Origin: Bdellovibrionaceae bacterium UBA6502
GTDB lineage: Bacteria; Bdellovibrionota; Bdellovibrionia; Bdellovibrionales; UBA840
Length of the DNA: 64,000 bases
Assembly: GCA_002436415.1 (NCBI GenBank)
Contig: DJMA01000009.1
Span: 7,622 to 71,621 of the forward strand
Direction of reading: 5' to 3'
Below are positions 17,301 to 25,107 of the stretch, in pieces (positions within the stretch are counted from its first letter, which is position 1; the number at the start of each line of letters is the position of its first letter). The notes beneath the pieces were generated by a model. That model was not told the origin of the DNA. It searched no databases and saw only the letters and a list, made by a program, of their open reading frames with translations. Made by a program: the position numbers and the translations under genes.

Positions 17301-17515
17301 ACGAGCAAATTTCAGCCATTACTAGTCCTATGTTTCAAACAGCCGTAGAGAACTTTGAAGCAGCTGTAGAGAAGTCTTTTGAATTAGATCTATATAGTCG
17401 TGACATTTCATTGGCTTTTGAAAAACTATCAGAGGTTAAGCCAGAGAAATATCCTTATTGGAATTTTGAGGCCTCAAGAAGTGAGCAAATCGATGATCAA
17501 GGAGATTTCCGATGA
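14315..17515 (+). CDS. Giant periplasmic TPR protein (AgmU/GltD-like)
   Basis: About 1066 residues, nearly all TPR-like repeats after an N-terminal signal (IFIVSLSMSFVFSPEQVLAAA) and a basic linker. Typical repeats: GELYVEKARLVEQRLF, LGEYYFDRDDWKSALTEYNRVI, NSGVNYERSGNILAAIPIYSRVI, LGKEQEKLGNRKSAIAYYRIYL, YDQERDYGKADFWYKKIV. Size and context match the long TPR proteins of the Agl-Glt gliding complex (AgmU/GltD). I take the GTG at 14315 because GGAAG lies 8 bases before it; a TTG at 14300 has no ribosome-binding site. It overlaps the next gene by 4 bases (ATGA). Confidence 0.8.
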   Translation: MRNEKTKLKLSARIFIVSLSMSFVFSPEQVLAAANTKTVKLKKRSRKTVGDILSNIKKTDDKRSTKLSFSGNKIELEDEAKNRNLKAIKPPNSKRFMRESNQEISRLEVVVDKSIEQLHRLIQKYQRSSNRGELWLRQGELYVEKARLVEQRLFNEYDRKIELYEKKKLRRKPKIDLKASKDYYRRAEKLYKWFISDFKNDPKMDQALFFLGYINFELGKKGEGEHFYSLLTKKYPRSNYVSETHFALGEYYFDRDDWKSALTEYNRVIKYKNSRLFSFAYYKRAWCLYRIGIAGKAIKSLEKVIIRARQAKRDGVKASDGRIRLATEALRDIVLFYSESGDYRKAQKYFRVLAGSKPSEKMSENLAYLYSAKGKLQEASYVFKSLISKDPTGPESYEYQKQIVLNYSNAGNRKFFKTELIRWIKDYGPDSAWYRANQTNQELIAKSSSTREKVLRVDALKWHQVYQNTRSESAVAEALAGYELYFDYFEKSPSAHEMFFYAGELMFELKSYKKSSLYYQKSVETAAVGSGKFLKKASLNRLVSMERSLPDTKNMEAKVKGTQAVTMPEIVREFVLAGQDHINRFPNDESSVEVRFRVARILYLYNLLDKAELYFKQVVQMAPKSKYAEYSANLLLDIYNLREDYAGMARVGNEILAVKGFQNAQLTNDIQDIVEKAAFNEAQSFEKKGDYEKAAESFAKFAKKYSGSSLATSALYNSGVNYERSGNILAAIPIYSRVIQRPGKDDGDLVKKARLLQANLYEKTGNLEKAAELYVGYANSYPQDKLRSDLYFNSAIIYSGAGKHKTASSIFNKYYELNKKNANGIQALYHLGKEQEKLGNRKSAIAYYRIYLNSVKPAGDQYAETAYNMAQLYDQERDYGKADFWYKKIVNEVRGNNRVNYYKAAARLELTLDMYKKFVSVKLPKDTRKQQKIVQSQLVNLEKLNAEFASIVKMNSGEQAISSLIWSGKAYEYMGNSIKTAPKPAGLNADQIKQYDEQISAITSPMFQTAVENFEAAVEKSFELDLYSRDISLAFEKLSEVKPEKYPYWNFEASRSEQIDDQGDFR

Positions 17516-18402
17516 GTATTAAAAAAAGTGCAACAGTACTAATGATTAGCTCTATCTTTTTGGCATCATGTGGTGGCTCCTCGAAAAAGGCAGATGATAA
17601 ATCTAGTTCGCAAAATATTGGAAAAGAAGATTTTGAGCCAGAAGCTTATGGTAAATCTGAAACAGAGGAAATTAAAGTTTCTCAAGAGATGAACCCTAAT
17701 AAGTTAGCTGATGAACTAAAGGAAGTTTTAAAGGCTCAAAAAACGAGAGAGATTCCAGTCATTGCGGGTAAAATACTAAGCCGCGACGAAAACAATATCG
17801 CAGCCTTAAATGCTTTAGGGGTTTATAATTTTCAAAGAAACAAATTTGGGATTGCCTCGATTTTTTGGAATCGAGTTTTAAAGCTGCAAGAGAAAAACTC
17901 ACAAGCTCTTAATAACTTAGGTGTAATTGCCGCAAAGGATTCGAAGGATAGTGACGCGATTACATTTTTTAAGAAAGCGATCAAAGCAGATTCCTCCAAT
18001 GTCTCTGCTTACGCAAATTTGGGTTCCTTGTATATCAAGTACTATAACTTTAAAGCGGCGGAAGCGACTTTGGATTTAGCTAGGTCCGATTTGTCTGACA
18101 AAGTTGATTTTTTAAATAACTATGGATTGGCCTTGTATGGATCAGGAAATGCATCTAAGTCAATTGATGTACTGCAAGACGCTATTTCAAAATCACCGAA
18201 GAACATTCCATTGGCTACGAACTACGTAGCGGTCTTAGTGGATAGTGGTCAGGACTTAATGAAGGCTGAAAAGTTAGTGACTCAATTAAAGCTTTTAACT
18301 CAAGATCCAAAGCAATTGGTTCGTTTGAGTAAGATTTCCAGAGAATTAAACTCTAAACTGGCTGCAAAAAGAGCGGCTAAATCCCAAGGAGGAAAGAAAT
18401 GA
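17512..18402 (+). CDS. TPR lipoprotein (AglT/GltE-like)
   Basis: 296 residues. Lipobox FLASC (Cys about residue 20) followed by GGSS, then an acidic linker and about five TPR units from residue 80 to 270 (ALNALGVYNFQRNKFGIASIFWNRVL, ALNNLGVIAAKDSKDSDAITFFKKAI, AYANLGSLYIKYYNFKAAEATLDLA, NNYGLALYGSGNASKSIDVLQDAI). AglT/GltE of Myxococcus is likewise a TPR lipoprotein beside GltD. AAGGAG precedes the ATG. Overlaps both neighbours by 4 bases. Confidence 0.82.
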   Translation: MSIKKSATVLMISSIFLASCGGSSKKADDKSSSQNIGKEDFEPEAYGKSETEEIKVSQEMNPNKLADELKEVLKAQKTREIPVIAGKILSRDENNIAALNALGVYNFQRNKFGIASIFWNRVLKLQEKNSQALNNLGVIAAKDSKDSDAITFFKKAIKADSSNVSAYANLGSLYIKYYNFKAAEATLDLARSDLSDKVDFLNNYGLALYGSGNASKSIDVLQDAISKSPKNIPLATNYVAVLVDSGQDLMKAEKLVTQLKLLTQDPKQLVRLSKISRELNSKLAAKRAAKSQGGKK

Positions 18403-18659
18403 TGAAGATCATTCTAAGCCTTATTTTTACGATATTGTTTCTTCCAATTTTTTCTCAAGCCCAAGACGGGGATAAGAGAAAGATTGAAATCAACTTTGAA
18501 GATGAGTTGATTCGTGGTGATGTGAAAAAACCAGAGCTTTTTTATCTTTTACAAAGAAAGCAGTTTAACTTCAAAAGAATGATTCGATTGAGAGAAGATT
18601 TTCTTCCAGAAATGAGAAGTACTGGCGAGCGATTGAAGATTAGCGGAGGCGAGGGATGA
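18399..18659 (+). CDS. Small secreted protein of the gliding block (CglF/GltF-like by context)
   Basis: 86 residues. Signal peptide (IILSLIFTILFLPIFSQA, cleavage about residue 21) then a short mature part with the striking motif INFEDELIRGDVKKPE and LLQRKQFNFKRMIRLREDF. Its place between the TPR lipoprotein and the FHA/PglI-type protein, and overlaps of 4 bases on both sides, argue that it belongs to the machine. A role like the small periplasmic CglF/GltF is a guess from position. Confidence 0.7.
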   Translation: MMKIILSLIFTILFLPIFSQAQDGDKRKIEINFEDELIRGDVKKPELFYLLQRKQFNFKRMIRLREDFLPEMRSTGERLKISGGEG

Positions 18660-20854
18660 GTCAGCCCATTTTTTTAAGAATCTTTAGCGGTGAAAAACTA
18701 GTTGCTGTGAAGCAGTTTGATTCCACCCAAGTTATCTTTGGTAAGGAAGCTAGAGTTGACATTGATCTAGCAGATCCAGACATTTCCAATATTCATGCGA
18801 TGGTAGAAGAAAGGGATGGAGATTACTACATTTGTGATCTTGGTTCAAAATCTGGAACAAAGTTGAATGACAAAGGCATTTTGGATGAGAAAATTCAAAG
18901 TGGTGATGTTATTCAATTGGGTAACTTCCGAATAGAGTTTTACATTGGAATCCCTAAACCAAAAACCAAACCAGCTAAAACACAGATGCCGGAAGCTCCT
19001 GTAGCTCCGAGCCCTGAGCAAATACAACATTCTGAAGAAGTGACCTCGGCGACAGAAGAGGTTCATGCGAGTGATCTTAATGTTGCAAATGATCTTCCTC
19101 CAGAAGAGATTCCAGAGGACAATATAGTGCATGAGCCTGTTGAGGATCTTGCTGAGCAGCCGGTAGTAAAAGCTTCTGTGTCTCAAGAAAAGCAAGAACC
19201 AGAGGTTCCTGGTCTACCAGAAAAAAATGTGCATTTTGATCGACAGACCATTACCAATTCAAAAAGCATTGAGCCAAGTAATCCTGGAATTCCTGATGAA
19301 TCTCCAGCCATATCTATGGACCCAGCTGGCAATGTTGAGGTGGGTAAAGGAAAGAAAAAACGCAGTCGTTTAACTTATGCACCTCCATCGACTTATTCTT
19401 CTGTGGAAGAAATCATTCGTCCTGGTAAGGGAATGTTAATTGATGTGAGTGTGGTTTGGGGAGATCGAGTTATTGAAACTCACCGTATTCGCAAAAGCGG
19501 AATGGTTAGCATAGGTACTCACCCTAAAAATGATATCGTAGTACCCGCTCTACAAGGGATGTTACAGAAACAACCTTTTGTTCAATCAGGACAAAGTGTT
19601 TCTCAAGTTTTCATTCCACAGAATGCAAAAGGTTTTTTACAGTTAGGAAAAAAACAAAAGCTAAGCTTCAATGAGGCGGAAGCAAAAGGTAGAGCGAAAT
19701 TGGTTGGAGCTTATTATGTTGTCGAGCTTCAACAAGGTGAAATGGTAAAAATTGATTACGGAAATCGTATCTCGGTTTTTGTCACTCACGCCGGTGATGC
19801 TCCACCACCAATTATGTATGGAATCACTAACTCTGAGATTTTATCCATTGTTGGCGCTATTATTTTAGCATTAATCTTATTCTTCTTAAGCAATACTCTA
19901 GGGATTAGCTCTCCAGAGGAAGAAGAGGCAGAGGAAAAAACGGTTAAGGTTACAAAGTTTGTTTTTAATCGTAAGGAACCGATTCCGAAGAAAGTGGTCA
20001 AAGTTGCTGAAGAGCAAAAGACACCAAGAAGAGTGCAAACTCCTTCGAAAAAGGTGGAGACTAACCGTAAAGAAAAGTTAAAAGGTGATCCTGGAAAAGC
20101 AGGTGAGCTACGACCGAATAAGAATCGAATTCGAGACAAAATGAAATTGGCAGCAGAAAAGAAAGGAACTCCTTCAAAGAAAAATACAAGGAGAGTCGGG
20201 AAGAGGTCTGCTAAAAAAGGCTCTGATTCAAAAGCAAAAGAGAAACAGGTTGATTTAGGATTAGCAAGTTTCTTGGCAAAAAGCGGTACTAGAGATCGTT
20301 TGGATAAGGTTTCCAAGGGGAGAAACTCGGTACTTGGTGCTTCTAAAGAGGTAACTGGTGCTGGAGGTGGATCTGGAGGAACGGCTGTAGATTCTGGTCT
20401 AAAGAATATTTCTAAAGGTGGTAACGGAACTCAAACCATTGGTCGCCAAGACGTTGATACAAAGGGTAAAGGCGGTGGCCTTGGTGAGTACGGCGAAGGT
20501 GGATTTGGTCAGAAAGGTACTTCAAAGGTAGACATTGGAGGACAAGGAACTGAATTCGTAGGTACCATTGATAAAGAAGCAGTTAGAAGAGTGATCATTG
20601 CCAACAAAGCGCAGATTCGTGCCTGTTACGAAGAGGAGCTAAATAAAAATTTCGGTTTATACGGAAAGGTTACAGTTACTTGGGATATCCAGGCACAAGG
20701 TAGAGTTGGTAAAGCATTTGTAAAAAGTAGTACACTTAAGAACAGTAATGTAGAAAAATGTATAGTAAGAAGGTTAAAAACTTGGAGGTTCCCAGAGCCG
20801 CCAAGTGGGGCTACGGCGAGAGTATCATATCCGTTCGTATTTTCAGCTAGGTAA
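18656..20854 (+). CDS. FHA protein with AgmX/PglI C-terminal (TonB-like) domain, GltG-like
   Basis: 732 residues spanning the inner membrane. Cytoplasmic N-terminal FHA domain (about 1-105; VIFGKEARVDIDLADPDISNIHA, GSKSGTKLNDKGI), acidic/proline linker, a second FHA-like fold (about 245-385; VSIGTHPKNDIVVP), one membrane span near 395-420 (LSIVGAIILALILFF), a long Lys-rich then Gly-rich periplasmic linker, and a C-terminal AgmX/PglI domain (about 630-732) with KAQIRACYEEEL, VTVTWDIQAQGRV and KTWRFPEPPSG. This domain is TonB-like and is thought to transmit motor work through the periplasm. The FHA domains may sense a Thr-kinase signal. Directly upstream of the motor genes. Confidence 0.88.
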   Translation: MSQPIFLRIFSGEKLVAVKQFDSTQVIFGKEARVDIDLADPDISNIHAMVEERDGDYYICDLGSKSGTKLNDKGILDEKIQSGDVIQLGNFRIEFYIGIPKPKTKPAKTQMPEAPVAPSPEQIQHSEEVTSATEEVHASDLNVANDLPPEEIPEDNIVHEPVEDLAEQPVVKASVSQEKQEPEVPGLPEKNVHFDRQTITNSKSIEPSNPGIPDESPAISMDPAGNVEVGKGKKKRSRLTYAPPSTYSSVEEIIRPGKGMLIDVSVVWGDRVIETHRIRKSGMVSIGTHPKNDIVVPALQGMLQKQPFVQSGQSVSQVFIPQNAKGFLQLGKKQKLSFNEAEAKGRAKLVGAYYVVELQQGEMVKIDYGNRISVFVTHAGDAPPPIMYGITNSEILSIVGAIILALILFFLSNTLGISSPEEEEAEEKTVKVTKFVFNRKEPIPKKVVKVAEEQKTPRRVQTPSKKVETNRKEKLKGDPGKAGELRPNKNRIRDKMKLAAEKKGTPSKKNTRRVGKRSAKKGSDSKAKEKQVDLGLASFLAKSGTRDRLDKVSKGRNSVLGASKEVTGAGGGSGGTAVDSGLKNISKGGNGTQTIGRQDVDTKGKGGGLGEYGEGGFGQKGTSKVDIGGQGTEFVGTIDKEAVRRVIIANKAQIRACYEEELNKNFGLYGKVTVTWDIQAQGRVGKAFVKSSTLKNSNVEKCIVRRLKTWRFPEPPSGATARVSYPFVFSAR

Positions 20855-20869
20855 TCAAGGAGGATCAGC

Positions 20870-21535
20870 GTGGAACCAGCAACAACCGTCGAACAAGTTC
20901 ATTGGTTAGCAAAAGCATTTCAGGATGGAGGAAATGCAATGATCTTGATCGCCATCGTAGGCGTGATGTCATTTGTATTAATCATTGAAAGATTCATAGC
21001 TTTAAATCGTTTAATCGTCGATAAAGATGATTTTACAGCAAAAATTTTCCCGAGAATTTTAGAAGGGGATTTAAGACAAGCAATTACAATGTGTGAGTCT
21101 AAATCAGCGCCCTTACCGAACACGGTAAAGGAAGGCTTAAAACAAGTGGTTAACCGAAGACCAGATGAAGAAGTACAGGTGGCAATGGACGGAGCAGTCC
21201 TTCATGAAACACCAAGGTTAGAAGGTTACACCTCTTTACTTGCAGTGTTTGCCAACGTGGCAACGCTTGTTGGACTACTAGGAACGATCATTGGTTTGAT
21301 TCAAGGTTTCGGTGGTTTGAGTGAAGCCGATGCCGCAGAAAAAGCAGCAACATTATCATTGGCAATTTCACACGCACTAAACTGTACAGCGGGTGGACTA
21401 GCGGTAGCGATTCCAGCATTGATTTGTTTTGGTTTTTATCAAATTCGAATTGGTCGTGCGATCAATGATATGCAAGAAACAAGCATGCGTATTATGAACC
21501 TTGTGGTAGCAAACCGCGATAAGTTAAAACTGTAG
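20870..21535 (+). CDS. MotA/TolQ/ExbB proton-channel protein (AglR-like)
   Basis: 221 residues with three membrane segments: one near 18-38 (AMILIAIVGVMSFVLIIERF) and two in the C-terminal half (LLAVFANVATLVGLLGTIIGLIQGF and LSLAISHALNCTAGGLAVAIPALICFGFY), the canonical ExbB/TolQ layout with the conserved ATLVGLLGT and TAGGLAVAIPA. It forms the stator ring that, with ExbD-type partners, converts proton flow to motion; in Myxococcus this is AglR. GTG start, supported by AAGGAGG 6 bases upstream. Followed by two ExbD-type genes with gaps of 6 and 8 bases. Confidence 0.92.
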   Translation: MEPATTVEQVHWLAKAFQDGGNAMILIAIVGVMSFVLIIERFIALNRLIVDKDDFTAKIFPRILEGDLRQAITMCESKSAPLPNTVKEGLKQVVNRRPDEEVQVAMDGAVLHETPRLEGYTSLLAVFANVATLVGLLGTIIGLIQGFGGLSEADAAEKAATLSLAISHALNCTAGGLAVAIPALICFGFYQIRIGRAINDMQETSMRIMNLVVANRDKLKL

Positions 21536-21541
21536 GCTAAG

Positions 21542-22000
21542 ATGGCTCATGTAGATGATGGTGGTAGTGGAAGAGAAGTAAATGTGGAACCGAACTTGGT
21601 TCCCTTCATCGACTTGATGAGTGTTTGTATCATCTTCCTTTTGGTAACCGCTGTTTGGACACAAGTATCTATGATCGAATTAGGAGCGAATGTGTATGGG
21701 AAAAATACCGGTGCATCCGCTCCACCAACCGATTTGAGACCAGTAAATATTGATGTTCGTATTACAGAAAGAGGCTATGTAATCAATGAGGGAAGAAATT
21801 CATTTCGCGTTGATAAGGTAGAAGGTGAGTACGATACTGAAAATCTTTATTTACAGCTTAAAACGATCAAAGAGAGAAACCCTACGACAGACGCTGTTTC
21901 CATTGGATTAGAAGAAAAACTTACTTATGACCATATGATTGTGGGCATGGATATTATCTTGAATGCAGGATTTCCAGAAGTAAGTGTATCAACGAACTAG
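21542..22000 (+). CDS. ExbD/TolR-type motor protein 1 (AglQ/AglS-like)
   Basis: 152 residues: short cytoplasmic N-terminus, one membrane span near 18-38 (NLVPFIDLMSVCIIFLLVTA) containing the ExbD-type Asp (FIDLM) that carries protons, and a periplasmic ExbD/TolR domain. Myxococcus gliding motors pair one AglR with two ExbD-type proteins, AglQ and AglS; this and the next gene fit that stoichiometry. I cannot tell which is which. Confidence 0.9.
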   Translation: MAHVDDGGSGREVNVEPNLVPFIDLMSVCIIFLLVTAVWTQVSMIELGANVYGKNTGASAPPTDLRPVNIDVRITERGYVINEGRNSFRVDKVEGEYDTENLYLQLKTIKERNPTTDAVSIGLEEKLTYDHMIVGMDIILNAGFPEVSVSTN

Positions 22001-22008
22001 GAAGTATT

Positions 22009-22617
22009 ATGCCAATTCATATACCTGGAAAAAGAGATCGACATAACAAAGTTGCTAAAGGCAAGCGAACCGCAGTTGCGAGTTTGTCGCTTACAGCAAT
22101 GGTTGATATGTTCACGGTATTGACTATTTTCTTACTTCAAAATTACAAAGAAACTGGAGAGGTAATTCAACTTCGTAATGATATGGAATTACCGAAAGCA
22201 ACTCAGATTCGAGAGCTAAAGCCAGCTAATGTCGTGATCGTAACGAAAGATATGATCATGGTAAATGAAAACCCAGCAATTCCTTTGCCTCAGGTTACTA
22301 AGCAACAGCAATGGTTGATTTTTCCTTTGTATCAATTGATGCAACAAACGATGGAAGCAGATCGTTTAGAGCATGAACAAGATATTAAAAACAAACTAAA
22401 ATCTACGGTAGCCAGTCTTCAAGAAAAAGAAGTGAAGGAAAAAGATTTTAGAAAAGTGACACTGCAAGCAGATAAAGACACTGACTTTTTAACTGTGAAA
22501 AAAGTGATGTATACACTTACCGAAGCAGGCGCTAGTGAAATTCATTTCGCTGTTCTAACGGAATCTAATAAATACAAAGAGCTAGATGAACAGAATGCAG
22601 AGGGAGAAAGCCTTTAG
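22009..22617 (+). CDS. ExbD/TolR-type motor protein 2 (AglS/AglQ-like)
   Basis: 202 residues. Basic N-terminus (PGKRDRHNKVAKGKR), one membrane span near 25-45 with the proton-carrying Asp in LTAMVDMFTVLTIFLLQN, then a periplasmic domain (LPKATQIRELKPANVVIVTKD) and a longer charged helix than in motor protein 1. AGGAAG precedes the ATG. The last three bases overlap the convergent GYF-PilZ stop codon. Ends the gliding block. Confidence 0.9.
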   Translation: MPIHIPGKRDRHNKVAKGKRTAVASLSLTAMVDMFTVLTIFLLQNYKETGEVIQLRNDMELPKATQIRELKPANVVIVTKDMIMVNENPAIPLPQVTKQQQWLIFPLYQLMQQTMEADRLEHEQDIKNKLKSTVASLQEKEVKEKDFRKVTLQADKDTDFLTVKKVMYTLTEAGASEIHFAVLTESNKYKELDEQNAEGESL

Positions 22618-23318
22618 GCGGCTTTCTTTTCAGTTGTTCCACCCTTGTCGGTGAATTGGTTAATGTACTCAACGATTGTACTGGTGGCCTCAGAGCTAAT
22701 TGCTTCAAATTGAATACCAGTCCTACCACTAGCGGCTACATAACGAACTTTACCATCACAAGCAAAACTTGAATTTAATAGCGGAGACTCTACCTCTAGT
22801 TGGATGATTTGACCTTCAACGATGTCATCTATATTTGTCATACCCAGTCCACCTTCTGAGATGGAGCAAAGCTTTGCTTTTTTAACTTGGTTATCAAGCT
22901 TCACGATTATATCACCAACGATTGGTGCCCGTGGAGTTTGACGTTTAACGATTCCTAGTGCATCACTCAAATCATTGTATTGGTAAATAGTGGCGCGAGA
23001 TCTTTCACCGCGTTTCCAAATTCGAATGTTGCTATAGTTTTTATTGCCACGAAGGTGAGCGATCATATCTACGCGAGTTAATGGACCATAGGTTTTGCCT
23101 TCTTGCTCCAAGAACCACACATTATCTTTTGCAAGTTTCACTACTTTATTTTCCTCTGGTCGGTAGCTTGCCCACTCTTTGGTGCTAACCCATTGTTCTT
23201 GGCCTTTCCACCACACTTGACACTTTCTATGAAGTTGTCCGTTCTCCATCATTTGTAGGAGTTCAGGTCGATCATAAGGGCCACTAACTTCTTTGTTTTG
23301 AAAAATAAAGCATTTCAT
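22614..23318 (-). CDS. GYF-GYF-PilZ protein, possible regulator of the gliding motor
   Basis: 234 residues, no signal peptide or membrane span, so cytoplasmic. Two GYF_2-like modules: FIFQNKEVSGPYDRPELLQMM...VWWKGQEQWV (about 4-55) and VWFLEQEGKTYGPLTRVDMI...IRIWKRG (about 66-105). Then a PilZ-type barrel (about 128-220) with RQTPR matching RxxxR and SISEGG close to the (D/N)xSxxG motif, though the first position is Ser. PilZ domains bind c-di-GMP; GYF domains bind proline-rich peptides, and the Myxococcus gliding protein GltJ carries one. Stop codons of this gene and the ExbD gene overlap. The ATG at 23318 has no Shine-Dalgarno sequence and sits 8 bases from a sigma28-like -10 box. Confidence 0.75.
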   Translation of the reverse strand: MKCFIFQNKEVSGPYDRPELLQMMENGQLHRKCQVWWKGQEQWVSTKEWASYRPEENKVVKLAKDNVWFLEQEGKTYGPLTRVDMIAHLRGNKNYSNIRIWKRGERSRATIYQYNDLSDALGIVKRQTPRAPIVGDIIVKLDNQVKKAKLCSISEGGLGMTNIDDIVEGQIIQLEVESPLLNSSFACDGKVRYVAASGRTGIQFEAISSEATSTIVEYINQFTDKGGTTEKKAA

Positions 23319-23325
23319 ATTTCTC

Positions 23326-23352
23326 TTATCGGGACAGGGCTTATATCGCTAA
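23326..23352 (-). promoter_or_regulatory. Predicted sigma28 promoter of the GYF-PilZ gene
   Basis: Minus strand: TTAG, 15 bases, CCCGATAA. The -10 box ends 8 bases from the ATG, so transcription would start at or next to the start codon (leaderless mRNA). Confidence 0.6.
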
Positions 23353-23706
23353 AGTCTTGATTTTTTCAAATTGCATTCCTGTACTTAGGGTTGAATCTGC
23401 TCAAATGCAAAAATAGACGGATAAATGTTGGGGGTTTTGGCGTAAGTAGGAGGCCTTAAATTAGCCAACAAAAATTGTTACTGTAAGACTTTTTACGTCA
23501 TAGCTTGTAATTAATGCAAAACTAAATGTGTTTACTAAGTAGGTGAAATTAGTGAATTTAAATAATTTGCACAAAAAGAGTGGTTCTGGAGCAAGTACCA
23601 AAAATAAGTATCATTGAAAAAACTATCAGATTAAAATTACGCCCCTTTCAGCGAGAAAGCACATTTTCTCGTAGGCATAAGACTTTGTTATAAGTGGTGG
23701 GGCACT
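23353..23706. other. Intergenic region upstream of the sigma54-driven unit
   Basis: No plausible gene. It contains short AT-rich stretches and a small GAGAAA..TTTCTC inverted repeat near 23652-23670 (GCGAGAAAGCACATTTTCTCG), about 40 bases upstream of the -24 element. This region should hold any upstream activator site for the sigma54 promoter. Confidence 0.4.
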
Positions 23707-23721
23707 TGGCATCTTATTTGC
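23707..23721 (+). promoter_or_regulatory. Sigma54 (-24/-12) promoter
   Basis: TGGCAT-N5-TTGC, against the consensus TGGCAC-N5-TTGC: one mismatch, with exact GG/GC spacing. Predicted transcription start about 12 bases after the GC, near 23733; the ATG is at 23764. Confidence 0.75.
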
Positions 23722-23763
23722 CTATAGAAAGGCTAGGGAATAAATTTTTGTTAAGGCGAATGG

Positions 23764-25107
23764 ATGAAATTACTAATTTTTACAATTCTATTTTCACTTG
23801 GGATCTCGGTCGCAAATGCTCAAATTGACGTTGATGCCTTACTTGAGGGTAGAAAAGATGTCTCTAATACCGAGACTTTTACGGTTACCACTCAAGGGGA
23901 AACCAAAGAGCTTGGTGTGGAAGTTAGGCTTAAAGAATTAGAAGATGTGAAAGACTTTGAAAAGACTTTGAAGGAGTTAATTCAAGATGTTAACTCGAAG
24001 GAGTCTGGATATAAATTTAGATTAAGAGTCAATTTTGAGTCAGGTGGCCATCAGTTTTTCGAATTTGATAGCGAAAAAGTTTATACCCTTGATGAAAATT
24101 TAAAGGTAACAAATTCTCAAAAATTAGATAACTGGCTTCGTAGAATTCCTATTTTTCCTTCTTCGTTGAGTGATTTAAAACTTTCTTTATTGCGTTTAAC
24201 TATCAATGGGTCCGTGATGTATGTAGCGGCTGTTTTAGGTGGTTACCCAATGGAGTCGGCCTTTTGGGCGGGTTTAGTTCAAGGGCTTGTTTCTGCGAGT
24301 TTCGCTTTCTCTCCTTCAAGTTATATGAAGTACCTTTTAAAACAAAATTTTCCACATAGTAAAGTGGCATCTTTCAATTATTTAAAAATGGTTCCCTTGG
24401 AAGTGTTCTTTAAATTCTATGCTTTAGAGTTGGTTTTTAATGTAATTCCTGAAATTATGTTGGGAAATAATGGCGTCCTAGGGCACACAGGTTTTTTCGA
24501 TAGTCATATGCATGTTTTATGGGTGGCGGTAGTGATCGCTCATGCGCAATTGTTCTTAGAAAATGCCTTGGCATACTACAAGCAAATTGCAGACTATCTC
24601 GCTTTAAACCACTACTTAGAATCCGTAAAAGAAAGAGCCCGTTTGGGAAAAGCAATTTCAGCTTACCGCAAAGCCATCCAAGGTTTTAACCGAGGAGCAC
24701 TGATCGCGTCGGCGGCCTCAGTGGTTGCAATGGGAACTACGGCTGTGGCAGCAGCAACAGGTAATGAGGTAATTGAGATGACACAGAAAATTACCTTGGC
24801 GGCAATGGGAGCTGGCGGGTTGCTATTTACCTTTTTAGCGAAAAAGAAATACAATAAAATTCTTCAACTAGATATTGCTGTAAATAATAGTAAAGCAAGC
24901 TACGAGATTCCATTGAAAGAAATTGAAGAATTAGAAAGAAAACTAAAGACTGAAAAAGCAGGTGGTTTGTCTAAACGAATCGGTGACATGATGGGCCCTC
25001 CTTCTGAAGAGTTTCAAATGAAAGCTGACTTTTTTAGTAGTTTAACAAGAGTCCTTGATCAAACTCGTATGGTCGAGTCCGCAGCTTGTTCAAGGAGTGC
25101 TAGATGA
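23764..25107 (+). CDS. Unknown polytopic membrane protein under a sigma54 promoter
   Basis: 447 residues; no family recognised. Signal-like N-terminus (LLIFTILFSLGISVANAQ), a 115-residue soluble part, then hydrophobic segments near 140-180 (SVMYVAAVLGGYPMESAFWAGLVQ region), 200-225, 250-275 and two glycine/alanine-rich spans near 305-355 (LIASAASVVAMGTTAVAAAT, ITLAAMGAGGLLFTFLA), and a C-terminal cytoplasmic helix. AAGG precedes the ATG. Overlaps the following lipoprotein gene by 4 bases, so the two form one unit. The sigma54 promoter suggests conditional expression. Confidence 0.8.
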   Translation: MKLLIFTILFSLGISVANAQIDVDALLEGRKDVSNTETFTVTTQGETKELGVEVRLKELEDVKDFEKTLKELIQDVNSKESGYKFRLRVNFESGGHQFFEFDSEKVYTLDENLKVTNSQKLDNWLRRIPIFPSSLSDLKLSLLRLTINGSVMYVAAVLGGYPMESAFWAGLVQGLVSASFAFSPSSYMKYLLKQNFPHSKVASFNYLKMVPLEVFFKFYALELVFNVIPEIMLGNNGVLGHTGFFDSHMHVLWVAVVIAHAQLFLENALAYYKQIADYLALNHYLESVKERARLGKAISAYRKAIQGFNRGALIASAASVVAMGTTAVAAATGNEVIEMTQKITLAAMGAGGLLFTFLAKKKYNKILQLDIAVNNSKASYEIPLKEIEELERKLKTEKAGGLSKRIGDMMGPPSEEFQMKADFFSSLTRVLDQTRMVESAACSRSAR

